NCBI RefSeq assembly: GCF_026013605.1
Contig: NZ_JAPDPJ010000053.1
Location: 1 to 42,532, forward strand
Reading direction: 5' to 3'
Length of the DNA: 42,532 nt
DNA from: Plebeiibacterium sediminum
Lineage (GTDB): Bacteria > Bacteroidota > Bacteroidia > Bacteroidales > Marinilabiliaceae
The notes under the pieces are model-generated. The model ran no database searches, was not told where the DNA came from, and was given only the letters and a program-made list of their open reading frames with translations. The position numbers and the translations under genes are program-made. Below, in pieces: positions 1 through 7,493 of this stretch (position 1 is its first letter; every line of letters begins with the position of its first letter).

Positions 1-198
1 ACAAATTTCTCTGATTCTGATTCGGTAGTTTTCCTTTCATTATTTCTGCAAGGTTTTCCTCTAATTTACTAATATCCTTGCAATTAAGAACGAATGAATA
101 TCAATATTTATTCACATTTACTGTTGATAACTAATGACTTATGATGTTATTAAGGATTAACTAATTACACATACTTTATCAATTAAATAATTGAGACT

Positions 199-225
199 AA
201 AAAAATCGGGAGGCCGTTACCTCCC
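199..225 (-). terminator. Rho-independent terminator of the 292-636 gene
   Basis: Read on the minus strand, GGGAGG, a six-base loop and CCTCCC form a GC-rich stem that is followed by a run of seven T residues. It lies about 65 bases past the stop of the minus-strand gene ending at 292. Confidence 0.7.
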
Positions 226-291
226 TTGAAAACCCAAAAGTATTGGAATACATATATGCATTCCAATGGTAAATTGTTAAATTTTATATTA

Positions 292-636
292 TTAAAATGT
301 GTGAATATCTCCTTGTTTGATTGTAATCAGATCTTTAATTAATTCCATTTCAGAAGGAATTTCTCTAAATCCAACATCTCCAATTTTCAATACATCATTA
401 AAAAGATATTTTGATAATTCTGATTGAGGAATTTGTGCAGGTCTGTTAAAGCATTGGACTTTTTGATTTCTCCTTCTTTTAGATTCTCCAAAGTTCAGAC
501 AAGTGTATTTAATGGTATTAGCAGTATGATTTTTATCTCTCATACCTTTTAGGTATTCATCGTATTTGAAATTTAAAGCTTGCCATATCAGGTTCACCAT
601 TTGTTCAACAGAATATAGTTTGAGCAAATCTGCCAT
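292..636 (-). CDS. Hypothetical protein, 114 aa
   Basis: I do not recognise this family. The product is small, soluble and without a signal peptide or membrane segment. It begins MADLLKLYSVEQ, has a basic stretch (SKRRRNQK) near residues 52-59 and ends with an amphipathic part containing EMELIKDLI. It is probably a real gene: a TTG/TAnnTTTG-like promoter pair lies upstream (697-725) and a GC-rich terminator lies downstream (199-225), so it forms a complete one-gene unit. The basic stretch might contact nucleic acid, but that is a guess. It runs divergently from the ThuA-like gene. Confidence 0.6.
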   Translation of the reverse strand: MADLLKLYSVEQMVNLIWQALNFKYDEYLKGMRDKNHTANTIKYTCLNFGESKRRRNQKVQCFNRPAQIPQSELSKYLFNDVLKIGDVGFREIPSEMELIKDLITIKQGDIHTF

Positions 637-696
637 AATCAGAGCGATTGCTTAATTCTGAAATAAGGCTGATACTATATTTTAATTTGAATCGTA

Positions 697-725
697 TAAA
701 AGTAGTACTTCGTTTTCGGTTGCAA
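697..725 (-). promoter_or_regulatory. Candidate Bacteroidota-type promoter for 292-636
   Basis: On the minus strand TTG (725-723) is followed after 18 bases by TACTTTTA (704-697), seven of eight matches to the Bacteroidota -7 box TAnnTTTG. The predicted transcript would start near 690, giving a leader of about 54 bases. The galE promoter candidate has the same -7 box and spacing. Confidence 0.35.
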
Positions 726-856
726 TTGATTTTGTTTATGGATAACTTATGTTTTTAAATCGGCGAAATAAAGCTAGCCATGTGATGATAGTACTTAGTT
801 AATAGCATAGTCTCTGGGTAAGGTCTATTGTGTATTGATATGTAAATTCAATGTAG

Positions 857-1585
857 ATGAAGACAATTGTTGTTTTAGTTGTATTAATATTTTTTCAGGT
901 TTGCGTGATTACAAATAAATTGTACGCACAAGAAAAAGCAAGTATACTACTTGTTACAAGCAATCGAAAGGTCCCTTCTTCAGGATTTTATGAGTTGTTT
1001 GCATTAATAGATGGTATTGATGCAATAGAAATGAAGCAACCACAAGCAAATGAGTTTATTCAAAATGGAGATGTTGATCAGTATGCCTTAATCGTATTTT
1101 ATGATTTAAATGATTCAATTACAGAACTACAAAAGGATGCTTATTGGGATTTGTTGGAAAAAGGAAAACCCATGTTATTTCTTCATCACACTTTAGTGTC
1201 TTATCAGAAATGGCCGAATTTTATAAATATTATAGGAGGGAGGTATAATAGGCAACATCCAATATTAGGTCCTTCTGCATATATTCATGATTATAAACTG
1301 AACCTTACTGTGTCAAATAAAAAACATCCTATAACCATGGATTTAGATTGTTTTTCAATAATTGGAGAAGCCTACAATAATTGTGAAATTCTTCCAGAAG
1401 TAACTCCTTTGCTAATTTGTGAAGACTCTCATAATATGCCTTATGCTGCATGGATTCATCGGGTAAAAAATGCAGAGGTTGTCTATATTCAAAACGGACA
1501 TGATGACAAAGTGTTTACTAATTCACATTATAAGAAATTAATTAAGCAGGCTGTTTTGTATCTAATTCTCCGCTCTAAAAAATGA
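857..1585 (+). CDS. Exported ThuA-like domain protein
   Basis: The 242-residue product has an N-terminal hydrophobic signal segment (about residues 3-24, ending near LYAQ) and then a ThuA-like domain of the class I glutamine amidotransferase-like fold. Visible family features are the first strand ILLVTSN, the FYDL strand near residue 83, the LFLHH stretch near residues 111-115 and the GGRYNRQHP segment. ThuA-like proteins lack the amidotransferase nucleophile and are linked to sugar metabolism, but the exact reaction is poorly known. It lies 98 bases upstream of a GH43 lipoprotein on the same strand, which suggests a joint role in periplasmic or surface carbohydrate use. Function beyond the family is inference. 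Confidence 0.75.
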   Translation: MKTIVVLVVLIFFQVCVITNKLYAQEKASILLVTSNRKVPSSGFYELFALIDGIDAIEMKQPQANEFIQNGDVDQYALIVFYDLNDSITELQKDAYWDLLEKGKPMLFLHHTLVSYQKWPNFINIIGGRYNRQHPILGPSAYIHDYKLNLTVSNKKHPITMDLDCFSIIGEAYNNCEILPEVTPLLICEDSHNMPYAAWIHRVKNAEVVYIQNGHDDKVFTNSHYKKLIKQAVLYLILRSKK

Positions 1586-1600
1586 TATATCCTCCTTTAT

Positions 1601-1669
1601 AATACTGTTATTTTTGATTTTTGTGAGATCGAATATTAAAGAAATGATATCATAAAATATAACAGTATT
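1601..1669. repeat. 11-bp inverted repeat with internal palindrome, ThuA-GH43 spacer
   Basis: AATACTGTTAT (1601-1611) is the exact reverse complement of ATAACAGTATT (1659-1669). The 47-base interval holds a perfect 10-bp palindrome, ATGATATCAT (1644-1653). There is no T-run typical of a terminator. It may be an operator or an mRNA structure just before the GH43 start codon. Confidence 0.55.
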
Positions 1670-1683
1670 TAATCTACTATCTC

Positions 1684-2736
1684 ATGAACAATTTTAAATT
1701 TGGCGTTACAAAGGTATTTGGCCTTTTATTAACCACTTCTATTTTGTTTTCGTGTAACAACACAAGCAATTTAAAATCTACAACAGAAGAAGATCAAACC
1801 GTAGCAACAGATCTTTTTAAAGAAGGAAATCCAATCATTAAAGATAAATACACTGCAGATCCTGCTGCTTTCGTTTCTAATGACACGGTTTATTTATATG
1901 CAGGTCATGATGTTTGTCCTCCCAATAGGAATTTCTATGAAATGAACGATTGGTTGATTTATTCATCAACTGATATGGTAAACTGGGAAGAGCGAGCTTC
2001 ATTTCCGGTATCAGCTTTTAAATGGGCCAGAGGTGATGCATGGGCAGCTCATGTAATTGAAAAAAATGGTAAGTTTTACTGGTTTGTTACAGTAACGCAT
2101 GCCACAAAGTCAGGTAAGGCCATTGGTGTAGCTGTTGCTGATCATCCTGTAGGACCATGGAAAGATGCTATAGGTGAGGCTTTAATTACTAATGATATGA
2201 CTCCGGCTCCATTTCAAATTCCTGATGGTCAAGGTGGACAAAGAGATATGGATTGGGATGATATTGACCCTGCTTTATTTACTGATGATGATGGGCAAAC
2301 GTATGTTTTTTGGGGGAATACACAATGTCATTATGCCAAGCTAAAGGATAATATGGTTGAATTAGATGGCCCGATTAAAAAGATTGAACTTCCTAATTAT
2401 ACAGAAGCCCCTTGGGTACATAAAAAAGGCGATTGGTACTATTTAAGTTATGCTTATCAATTCCCTGAAAAAACTGCTTATGCTATGAGTAAGAGCATTG
2501 ATGGACCTTGGGAATTTAAAGGTATTTTAAATGAGTTGGCAGGTAACTGTAATACCAATCATCAGGCAATCATTGAATTTAAAGGTAAAGATTATTTTAT
2601 CTATCATAATGGAGGAATTCAAACAGACGGAATGAGTTTTAGAAGATCTGTTTGTATTGATTATCTAAAATATAATTCAGATGGATCATTAAAACGAGTA
2701 GTGATGACCACAGAAGGTGTTAATCCTGCACAGTAG
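1684..2736 (+). CDS. Glycoside hydrolase family 43 lipoprotein
   Basis: The 350-residue protein starts with a lipoprotein signal peptide whose lipobox LFSC places the lipidated cysteine at residue 24. The rest matches the five-bladed propeller of GH43 enzymes. The catalytic base is probably D59 (YTADPAAF), the pKa-modulating acid D195 (DIDPALF) and the catalytic acid E241 (TEAPWV). The family removes arabinose or xylose from plant polysaccharides such as arabinoxylan; the exact substrate cannot be read from the sequence. As a lipoprotein it acts in the periplasm or at the cell surface. It follows the ThuA-like gene and is closed by a strong terminator. No SusC/SusD pair is present, so this is not a complete polysaccharide utilisation locus. 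Confidence 0.88.
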   Translation: MNNFKFGVTKVFGLLLTTSILFSCNNTSNLKSTTEEDQTVATDLFKEGNPIIKDKYTADPAAFVSNDTVYLYAGHDVCPPNRNFYEMNDWLIYSSTDMVNWEERASFPVSAFKWARGDAWAAHVIEKNGKFYWFVTVTHATKSGKAIGVAVADHPVGPWKDAIGEALITNDMTPAPFQIPDGQGGQRDMDWDDIDPALFTDDDGQTYVFWGNTQCHYAKLKDNMVELDGPIKKIELPNYTEAPWVHKKGDWYYLSYAYQFPEKTAYAMSKSIDGPWEFKGILNELAGNCNTNHQAIIEFKGKDYFIYHNGGIQTDGMSFRRSVCIDYLKYNSDGSLKRVVMTTEGVNPAQ

Positions 2737-2757
2737 ATCTTTTTTTCATAAATGCAA

Positions 2758-2800
2758 CAAGGGGCTGTTATAGTTAATATAGCAGCCCCTTGTTTTTTAT
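2758..2800 (+). terminator. Terminator after the GH43 gene
   Basis: CAAGGGGCTG (2758-2767) pairs with CAGCCCCTTG (2783-2792) and is followed by six T residues. It lies between convergent genes and may also slow transcription coming from riboflavin synthase. Confidence 0.85.
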
Positions 2801-2892
2801 CTTAGAGTAGTTGAAAGTTTAAATAAATATTTACTAATTAGTCTGTAAGTCTTCCTTTAACCTTTAACCCTTTTCCTTTTAATCTTAAATTA

Positions 2893-3495
2893 CTATTTAA
2901 GAGCCATAATTCGGCTGATATATTTGCCTAAAATATCAAATTCAATGTTAATGATACTTCCTTCTTCTATTTGATGAAAGTTTGTGAAATCATGAGTATA
3001 AGGAATGATAGCTACAGAAAAACGATCATCTTTACTATTGACAACAGTTAAGCTAACTCCATTAACAGTAACAGAACCTTTTTCAACAGTCATATACCCT
3101 TGGGCAGCTTTTTCTTTGTTAATGTCATATTGAAAAGTGTAATACCAACTTCCGTCAGCTTCTTTTACTTCAATACATTTTGCTGTTTGATCCACATGTC
3201 CCTGAACAATATGCCCATCTAAACGGCCATTCATAATCATACTTCTTTCCAGGTTCACTTTGTCGCCAACTTTTAATACACCCAAATTTGTTTTATCTAG
3301 TGTTTCCTGAATAGCTGTTACAGTATATGTTTTATCTGTCTTTTTTACAACAGTTAAACAAACGCCATTGTGAGCAATACTTTGGTCAATTTTTAATTCA
3401 TCAACAAAAGAACATTCCATTGTAATGTGAAGATTACTTTTGTCTTTTTCAAGGCCTGTAATCACAGCTGCCTCTTCCACTATTCCTGAAAACAT
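2893..3495 (-). CDS. ribE: Riboflavin synthase, alpha chain
   Basis: This enzyme makes riboflavin and a pyrimidinedione from two molecules of 6,7-dimethyl-8-ribityllumazine in the cytosol. The 200-residue length matches the family. The sequence shows its internally duplicated barrel: the hallmark start MFSGIVEE, the first-half motif NGVCLTVV and the second-half motif VNGVSLTVV, with the linker GHIVQGHVD. I chose the ATG at 3495 because family members start at MFSGI; an upstream in-frame ATG at 3558 would add 21 atypical residues. No other riboflavin gene is adjacent and no FMN riboswitch was seen upstream. Confidence 0.95.
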   Translation of the reverse strand: MFSGIVEEAAVITGLEKDKSNLHITMECSFVDELKIDQSIAHNGVCLTVVKKTDKTYTVTAIQETLDKTNLGVLKVGDKVNLERSMIMNGRLDGHIVQGHVDQTAKCIEVKEADGSWYYTFQYDINKEKAAQGYMTVEKGSVTVNGVSLTVVNSKDDRFSVAIIPYTHDFTNFHQIEEGSIINIEFDILGKYISRIMALK

Positions 3496-3641
3496 ATCCA
3501 AACTTTTAAATGATTTTCTGTATAAATAATTTGGTAACAAAATTATAATAATTTCCATTGTGCGAAAAACTTTCGACTGCTCGTTTCATGAGAACGCATT
3601 TTTTTGTTTCTTTGAACATACAATGTTTAAAGCATTAAGTT

Positions 3642-4049
3642 ATGGGAATAACAGTTAAAACAACCTACCTGGGAGACCTAAGAACCGAAAATATTCATTT
3701 GCAGTCGGGAAGTAAAATTATTACTGATGCTCCAACTGATAACAGAGGTAAGGGAGAGGCCTTTTCTCCAACTGACCTATTGGCTACGTCGCTAGGTAAC
3801 TGTATAATGACTATCATGGGAATTAAGGCGATGGATAATAACATAGACATAGAAGGTACGGAGTTAAATATCACTAAGATAATGGCCAGTGATCCAAGAC
3901 GGGTTGCTGAAGTAATTATGGAATTTAATTTTCCGGATAAAGGTTATTCTCAGGAAGAAAAACAAATGATAGAGAGTGTTGCCGGTGTAAGTCCGGTTCC
4001 GTTAAGTGTTCACGAAAATTTAAAACAGACCATTATTTTTAATTGGTAG
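3642..4049 (+). CDS. OsmC-family protein with a single cysteine
   Basis: The 135-residue protein has the OsmC/YhfA layout: an N-terminal beta part, the SPTDLLATSLGNC helix with the peroxidatic-type cysteine C54, and a C-terminal helical part. Classical OsmC/Ohr peroxidases use a second cysteine in a CPV(S) motif; here that place reads S117-P-V, so the resolving cysteine is absent and C54 is the only cysteine. The protein may use an external thiol, or may have a non-peroxidase role. The gene lies nine bases before an SDR gene on the same strand, so the two are probably co-transcribed. It runs divergently from ribE. Confidence 0.85.
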   Translation: MGITVKTTYLGDLRTENIHLQSGSKIITDAPTDNRGKGEAFSPTDLLATSLGNCIMTIMGIKAMDNNIDIEGTELNITKIMASDPRRVAEVIMEFNFPDKGYSQEEKQMIESVAGVSPVPLSVHENLKQTIIFNW

Positions 4050-4058
4050 TAACGATTT

Positions 4059-5069
4059 ATGGTTTTAGTAACAGGAGGAACGGGGCTGGTTGGAGCGCAT
4101 CTACTATATCGTCTTTTAAAAGAAGGTAAAGAGGTTAGGGCATTAAAGCGGGAAACATCAGATATTCAAAAAACAAAGTTCGTTTTTGATTTTTATGGGG
4201 TTTCAGCAGATTCTTTATTTGAAAAAATTCAGTGGGTTGATGGAGACTTACTGGATTACGAGTCATTGGAAAAAGCTGCACAAGGTGTAGATGTTGTTTA
4301 TCATACAGGAGCTTTGGTTTCATTTAATCCATCTTTGAAAGATCAGATGCTAAATGTAAATGAAGAAGGCACTGCTAACCTGGTAAATATCTGTATCGAA
4401 AATAAAATACGGAAGTTCTGTTATATTAGTTCAATCGCTACTTTGGGAAACTCAAAAAACGGAGAGGTGATTGATGAAATGTCTTATTGGCAGGGAGGTC
4501 GTAATCATTCTGCCTATAGTATTAGTAAGTTTCGGGCTGAAATGCAGGTTTGGAGAGCAACTAAAGAAGGACTGGATGCTGTAATTGTGAATCCATCTGT
4601 AATTATTGGACCTGGTGACTGGGATTTGGGTAGTGCAAAAATTATAAAAACCATTTATAAAGGACTTAAGTTTTACACTCCTGGTGGAACTGGTTTTGTT
4701 GATGTGCGTGATGTGGTTGATGCATTGATTCAATTATGTGATGCAAATATTGTTAATCAGCGTTTCTTGCTTAATGGTGCTAATTTATCGTATCAATCGC
4801 TTTTTACAAGTATAGCAACAGCACTTAAAGTGAAAGCTCCAACATTGGTAGCGGGTAAAGTACTAACCGGTATGGCTTGGCGTTTTGAAAAGCTGAAAAA
4901 TATGATGTTTGGATCTGATCCCTTGATTACTAAAGATTCAGCCAGAACATCATTGAAAACAACATTGTATTCAGGTCAGTTAATAACCGATACGATAGGT
5001 TTTAAATATCGACCAATAGAAGATACAGTAAAAGAAACAGCAGATTATTTTTTAAAGACTAACCATTAA
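4059..5069 (+). CDS. NAD-dependent epimerase/dehydratase (extended SDR)
   Basis: The 336-residue product opens directly with the Rossmann motif TGGTGLVG (TGxxGxxG), has an acidic GDLLD segment after strand three, the conserved YISS strand and the catalytic YxxxK as YSISK. These define an extended short-chain dehydrogenase of the epimerase/dehydratase type. The substrate is not identifiable; related Bacteroidota proteins are annotated as NAD-dependent epimerase or dihydroflavonol-4-reductase-like. It follows the OsmC gene after nine bases. Its 3' end overlaps the convergent DUF502 gene by 11 bp, with no terminator hairpin between them. Confidence 0.85.
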   Translation: MVLVTGGTGLVGAHLLYRLLKEGKEVRALKRETSDIQKTKFVFDFYGVSADSLFEKIQWVDGDLLDYESLEKAAQGVDVVYHTGALVSFNPSLKDQMLNVNEEGTANLVNICIENKIRKFCYISSIATLGNSKNGEVIDEMSYWQGGRNHSAYSISKFRAEMQVWRATKEGLDAVIVNPSVIIGPGDWDLGSAKIIKTIYKGLKFYTPGGTGFVDVRDVVDALIQLCDANIVNQRFLLNGANLSYQSLFTSIATALKVKAPTLVAGKVLTGMAWRFEKLKNMMFGSDPLITKDSARTSLKTTLYSGQLITDTIGFKYRPIEDTVKETADYFLKTNH

Positions 5070-5643
5070 TTTTAGAAATCCCCCCGGATACAATATATTT
5101 CATAACATCTGCTGAGTTTGCATCTAGTTTGGTGATATTCTTACTCGGAATTAAATATAACTCTCCAAGCATACCGTAAGAACTTGGTAAATAAACACCA
5201 ACCATATCCTTTAATCCTAAATCTTCAAGTGTTGATGAAGTAATAAACCCCAAACGATTTAAAACACCGGATTCATCCATTCTTACAATAACCGGAGTAT
5301 TAAATTTCTTTTCTCCTCCCACAAATGCCGACATAAGATCTTTAACAGAAGTGTATATCATTTTTATAAGAGGGGCTTTTTTTATTAATTTATCGTAAGC
5401 TTCTGAAATAGGGGATGATATCAGTTTTTGACCAATAAAACCAATAAGTGTAATCAATACTAATATAATTACCAGTCCAAGTCCCGGGAAATTATATTGA
5501 GCCAGAAATCCTTTATGAAAAAATTCTCTGTCCATAATTAAACCATCAGTCCATATAATAGCAATAGCAATTACGTAAATAGTAACAGCAATAGGAACTA
5601 CATAAAGTAATCCCTGGAAGAAAAATCGCATTAACTTTTTCAT
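5059..5643 (-). CDS. DUF502 family membrane protein
   Basis: The 194-residue product has two predicted transmembrane segments (about residues 9-31 and 54-75). A soluble C-terminal part follows, with the family-typical PLIKMIYTSVKDL, PVIVRMDESG and GVYLPSSYG stretches. The function is unknown. The start codon overlaps the stop of the upstream YjbR gene in an ATGA arrangement, so translation is probably coupled. It is the last gene of a likely four-gene minus-strand operon. Confidence 0.85.
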   Translation of the reverse strand: MKKLMRFFFQGLLYVVPIAVTIYVIAIAIIWTDGLIMDREFFHKGFLAQYNFPGLGLVIILVLITLIGFIGQKLISSPISEAYDKLIKKAPLIKMIYTSVKDLMSAFVGGEKKFNTPVIVRMDESGVLNRLGFITSSTLEDLGLKDMVGVYLPSSYGMLGELYLIPSKNITKLDANSADVMKYIVSGGISKING

Positions 5644-5993
5644 TGTAACAGGCTTTCTTTTTGTTTCTTAGTAAGCTTTGAAACCACAAGATCATAAGAA
5701 TGATCTATTAAACTTTTAACTATATCTGGTTTTAAGCTTCCATCCATTTCAATTGTATTCCAATGTTTTTTGTTCATATGAAAACCTGGTTTAATGGCCT
5801 CATATGACTCTCTTAACTCAATAGCCTTTTCCGGATCGCATTTTAAATTAACATAGAGATCTCCATCCAGGTTGCTTAGGGCAAACATTTTTCCTGATAC
5901 TTTAAAAACTAAGGTAACATCATCAAAAGGAAACTCTTCTGTTGTTCCTTTTTTACTTAAGCAATATTCTCTTAGTTCTTCAATATTCATCAT
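5640..5993 (-). CDS. MmcQ/YjbR family protein
   Basis: The 117-residue protein has the YjbR (CyaY-like fold) pattern: MNIEELREYCLSKKG at the N-terminus, EEFPFDDVTLVFKVSGKMFAL in the middle strands, VNLKCDP, and the conserved HMNKKHWNTIE block. Members are small cytosolic proteins thought to bind DNA, without a settled role. The start could be either of two adjacent ATG codons. It shares four bases with the downstream DUF502 gene and lies 41 bases after YraN. Confidence 0.88.
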   Translation of the reverse strand: MMNIEELREYCLSKKGTTEEFPFDDVTLVFKVSGKMFALSNLDGDLYVNLKCDPEKAIELRESYEAIKPGFHMNKKHWNTIEMDGSLKPDIVKSLIDHSYDLVVSKLTKKQKESLLQ

Positions 5994-6034
5994 GTTAATT
6001 AAAGGATATTTCTGTTGTCAAAGTTAATATTAAT

Positions 6035-6400
6035 TCAATTCACCGGTGGATAAAAAGCATCTTCAATATGTTCGATTTTCCAATTGTTATGTTCGTTTAT
6101 AACAGCAATTACATCAAATCTTACCTCTAAATCAATATCATTGGTCATTATATAAGCTTCTGTAGCATCAACCAAAAAACGAATCTTTCTGTTGGTAATG
6201 GCTTCTTGCGGATGTTCCCAGTTTTCGTTGCTGCGGGTTTTGATTTCAGCAATAATGAGCATATCATTTTTTAATGCTATTAAATCAATTTCTTTATGAT
6301 TATAGCTCCAGTTTTGCTCTAGTATCTGATATCCTTTTGATATTAAATACTCTGCGGCTCTTTGTTCTCCTAGTTTTCCCAGTTCGTTATGCTTGGCCAT
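6035..6400 (-). CDS. YraN/UPF0102 family nuclease-like protein
   Basis: The 121-residue product shows the whole UPF0102 signature: ELGKLGEQRAAEYL at the N-terminus, then NHKEIDLIA and IIAEIKTRSN. The EIDLIA and EIKTR motifs match the D-(E/Q)-x-K core of restriction-endonuclease-like folds, but the physiological role is unclear. It sits in the minus-strand cluster between an LD-carboxypeptidase and YjbR, with short gaps of about 40-50 bases. Confidence 0.93.
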   Translation of the reverse strand: MAKHNELGKLGEQRAAEYLISKGYQILEQNWSYNHKEIDLIALKNDMLIIAEIKTRSNENWEHPQEAITNRKIRFLVDATEAYIMTNDIDLEVRFDVIAVINEHNNWKIEHIEDAFYPPVN

Positions 6401-6448
6401 TTTTCTTTTTAAAATACAATTATATTTTTAAATGGACAAAGAACTCAT

Positions 6449-7351
6449 CTATATGGAGATTAAACTTACCTGATCTTCTTCAACATTAAGATTGATATTA
6501 TCTCCTAAAATAAGAGGGAAGTTTGTTTCTATATGTCCTGAAGGGAAATTAAAAGCTACTGGATAATGGTACTCAGCCACGCTTTTGTAAATAATTTCTT
6601 CTACCGTTTCCCCAAAAGGAGTTTCATTATCCTTCATATCGGTAAATTGTCCAACAACCAGCCCTGAAAGATTTTCTAAATATCCACCCAATTTTAAATT
6701 ATACATTACTCTGTCGAGATGGTAGAGATATTCAGAAAGATCTTCAATAAATAGTATTTTACCTTTGGTATCTAAATCAAATTTAGTTCCTCTTAGAGCG
6801 TGTAATAAAGATAAGTTTCCTCCAATCAGTTCTCCGCTTGCTTTTCCAATCCTGTTAAAAGGATAAGGATTGATAATATATTCAGGTGATTCACCTTCAA
6901 GAAAAGAGAATAGTATATCAATATCAATCCCGGTATCGGTGTAATTTAAAAAACTCTTACACATGGGGCCATGAATACTTGCAATTCCTTGATTTTGAAT
7001 TGCAGCATGTAAAGCGGTAATGTCGCTAAAACCAATTACCCATTTGGGATGTGCTTTAAATGATGTAAAATCAAGTTGGTCAATAATTCTAATTACACCA
7101 TATCCGCCTCTTGTGCATAATATGGCATTTATGTTTTGGTCATCAAGCATAGCCTGAAGATCATTTTTTCTGTTTTCGTCTGTTGATGAGAAGTTATAAT
7201 AATGTTGATGGAGGTGGTCTGCAAATTTAACTTTGTATCCCATCTTTATTATTCTTTGTGCTGCCTGCTCAATAATGTTTTTGTCCATTCTGCCGGCCGG
7301 AGCAACAATACCAATCGTATCTCCTTTTTTTAACGATGGAGGATATATCAT
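6449..7351 (-). CDS. LD-carboxypeptidase (peptidase S66)
   Basis: LD-carboxypeptidases cut the terminal D-alanine from tetrapeptides of recycled peptidoglycan. The 300-residue protein (from the ATG at 7351) carries the S66 pattern KKGDTIGIVAPAGR at the start, CTRGGYG, and a probable Ser-Glu-His triad: S109 in GFSDIT, E203 in FIEDLSE and H273 in PSGHIETN. An in-frame ATG at 7378 would add nine residues; 7351 fits the family start better. No signal peptide is seen, so it is cytosolic. It appears to lead a minus-strand operon with YraN, YjbR and DUF502, and is divergent from metG. Confidence 0.92.
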   Translation of the reverse strand: MIYPPSLKKGDTIGIVAPAGRMDKNIIEQAAQRIIKMGYKVKFADHLHQHYYNFSSTDENRKNDLQAMLDDQNINAILCTRGGYGVIRIIDQLDFTSFKAHPKWVIGFSDITALHAAIQNQGIASIHGPMCKSFLNYTDTGIDIDILFSFLEGESPEYIINPYPFNRIGKASGELIGGNLSLLHALRGTKFDLDTKGKILFIEDLSEYLYHLDRVMYNLKLGGYLENLSGLVVGQFTDMKDNETPFGETVEEIIYKSVAEYHYPVAFNFPSGHIETNFPLILGDNINLNVEEDQVSLISI

Positions 7352-7403
7352 GAGTTCACTTTTTTTAATAAAAATCAAAACTACAAAATATTCTCATTTT
7401 CCT

Positions 7404-7411
7404 TATCTTTG
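7404..7411 (+). promoter_or_regulatory. Candidate -7 box for metG
   Basis: TATCTTTG is an exact match to TAnnTTTG and would start transcription near 7418, leaving a leader of about 75 bases before metG. No TTG is found at the expected upstream distance, so this is weak. Confidence 0.3.
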
Positions 7412-7493
7412 CGCCAATAACAGAATTTTATTTTGTAATCCGTGCTTTTGATAGCCGGATTTTGTTTTTGTCATGCGTTAATTAATCGTACCA

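Noticed and set aside
1-93. A coding-like stretch on the minus strand at the left edge (reads KDISKLEENLAEIMKGKLPNQNQRN)
   Set aside because: The frame runs off the window and has no ATG after its in-frame stop except one 40 bases from the edge. It could be a gene end, a start or a remnant, and 93 bases are too few to decide.
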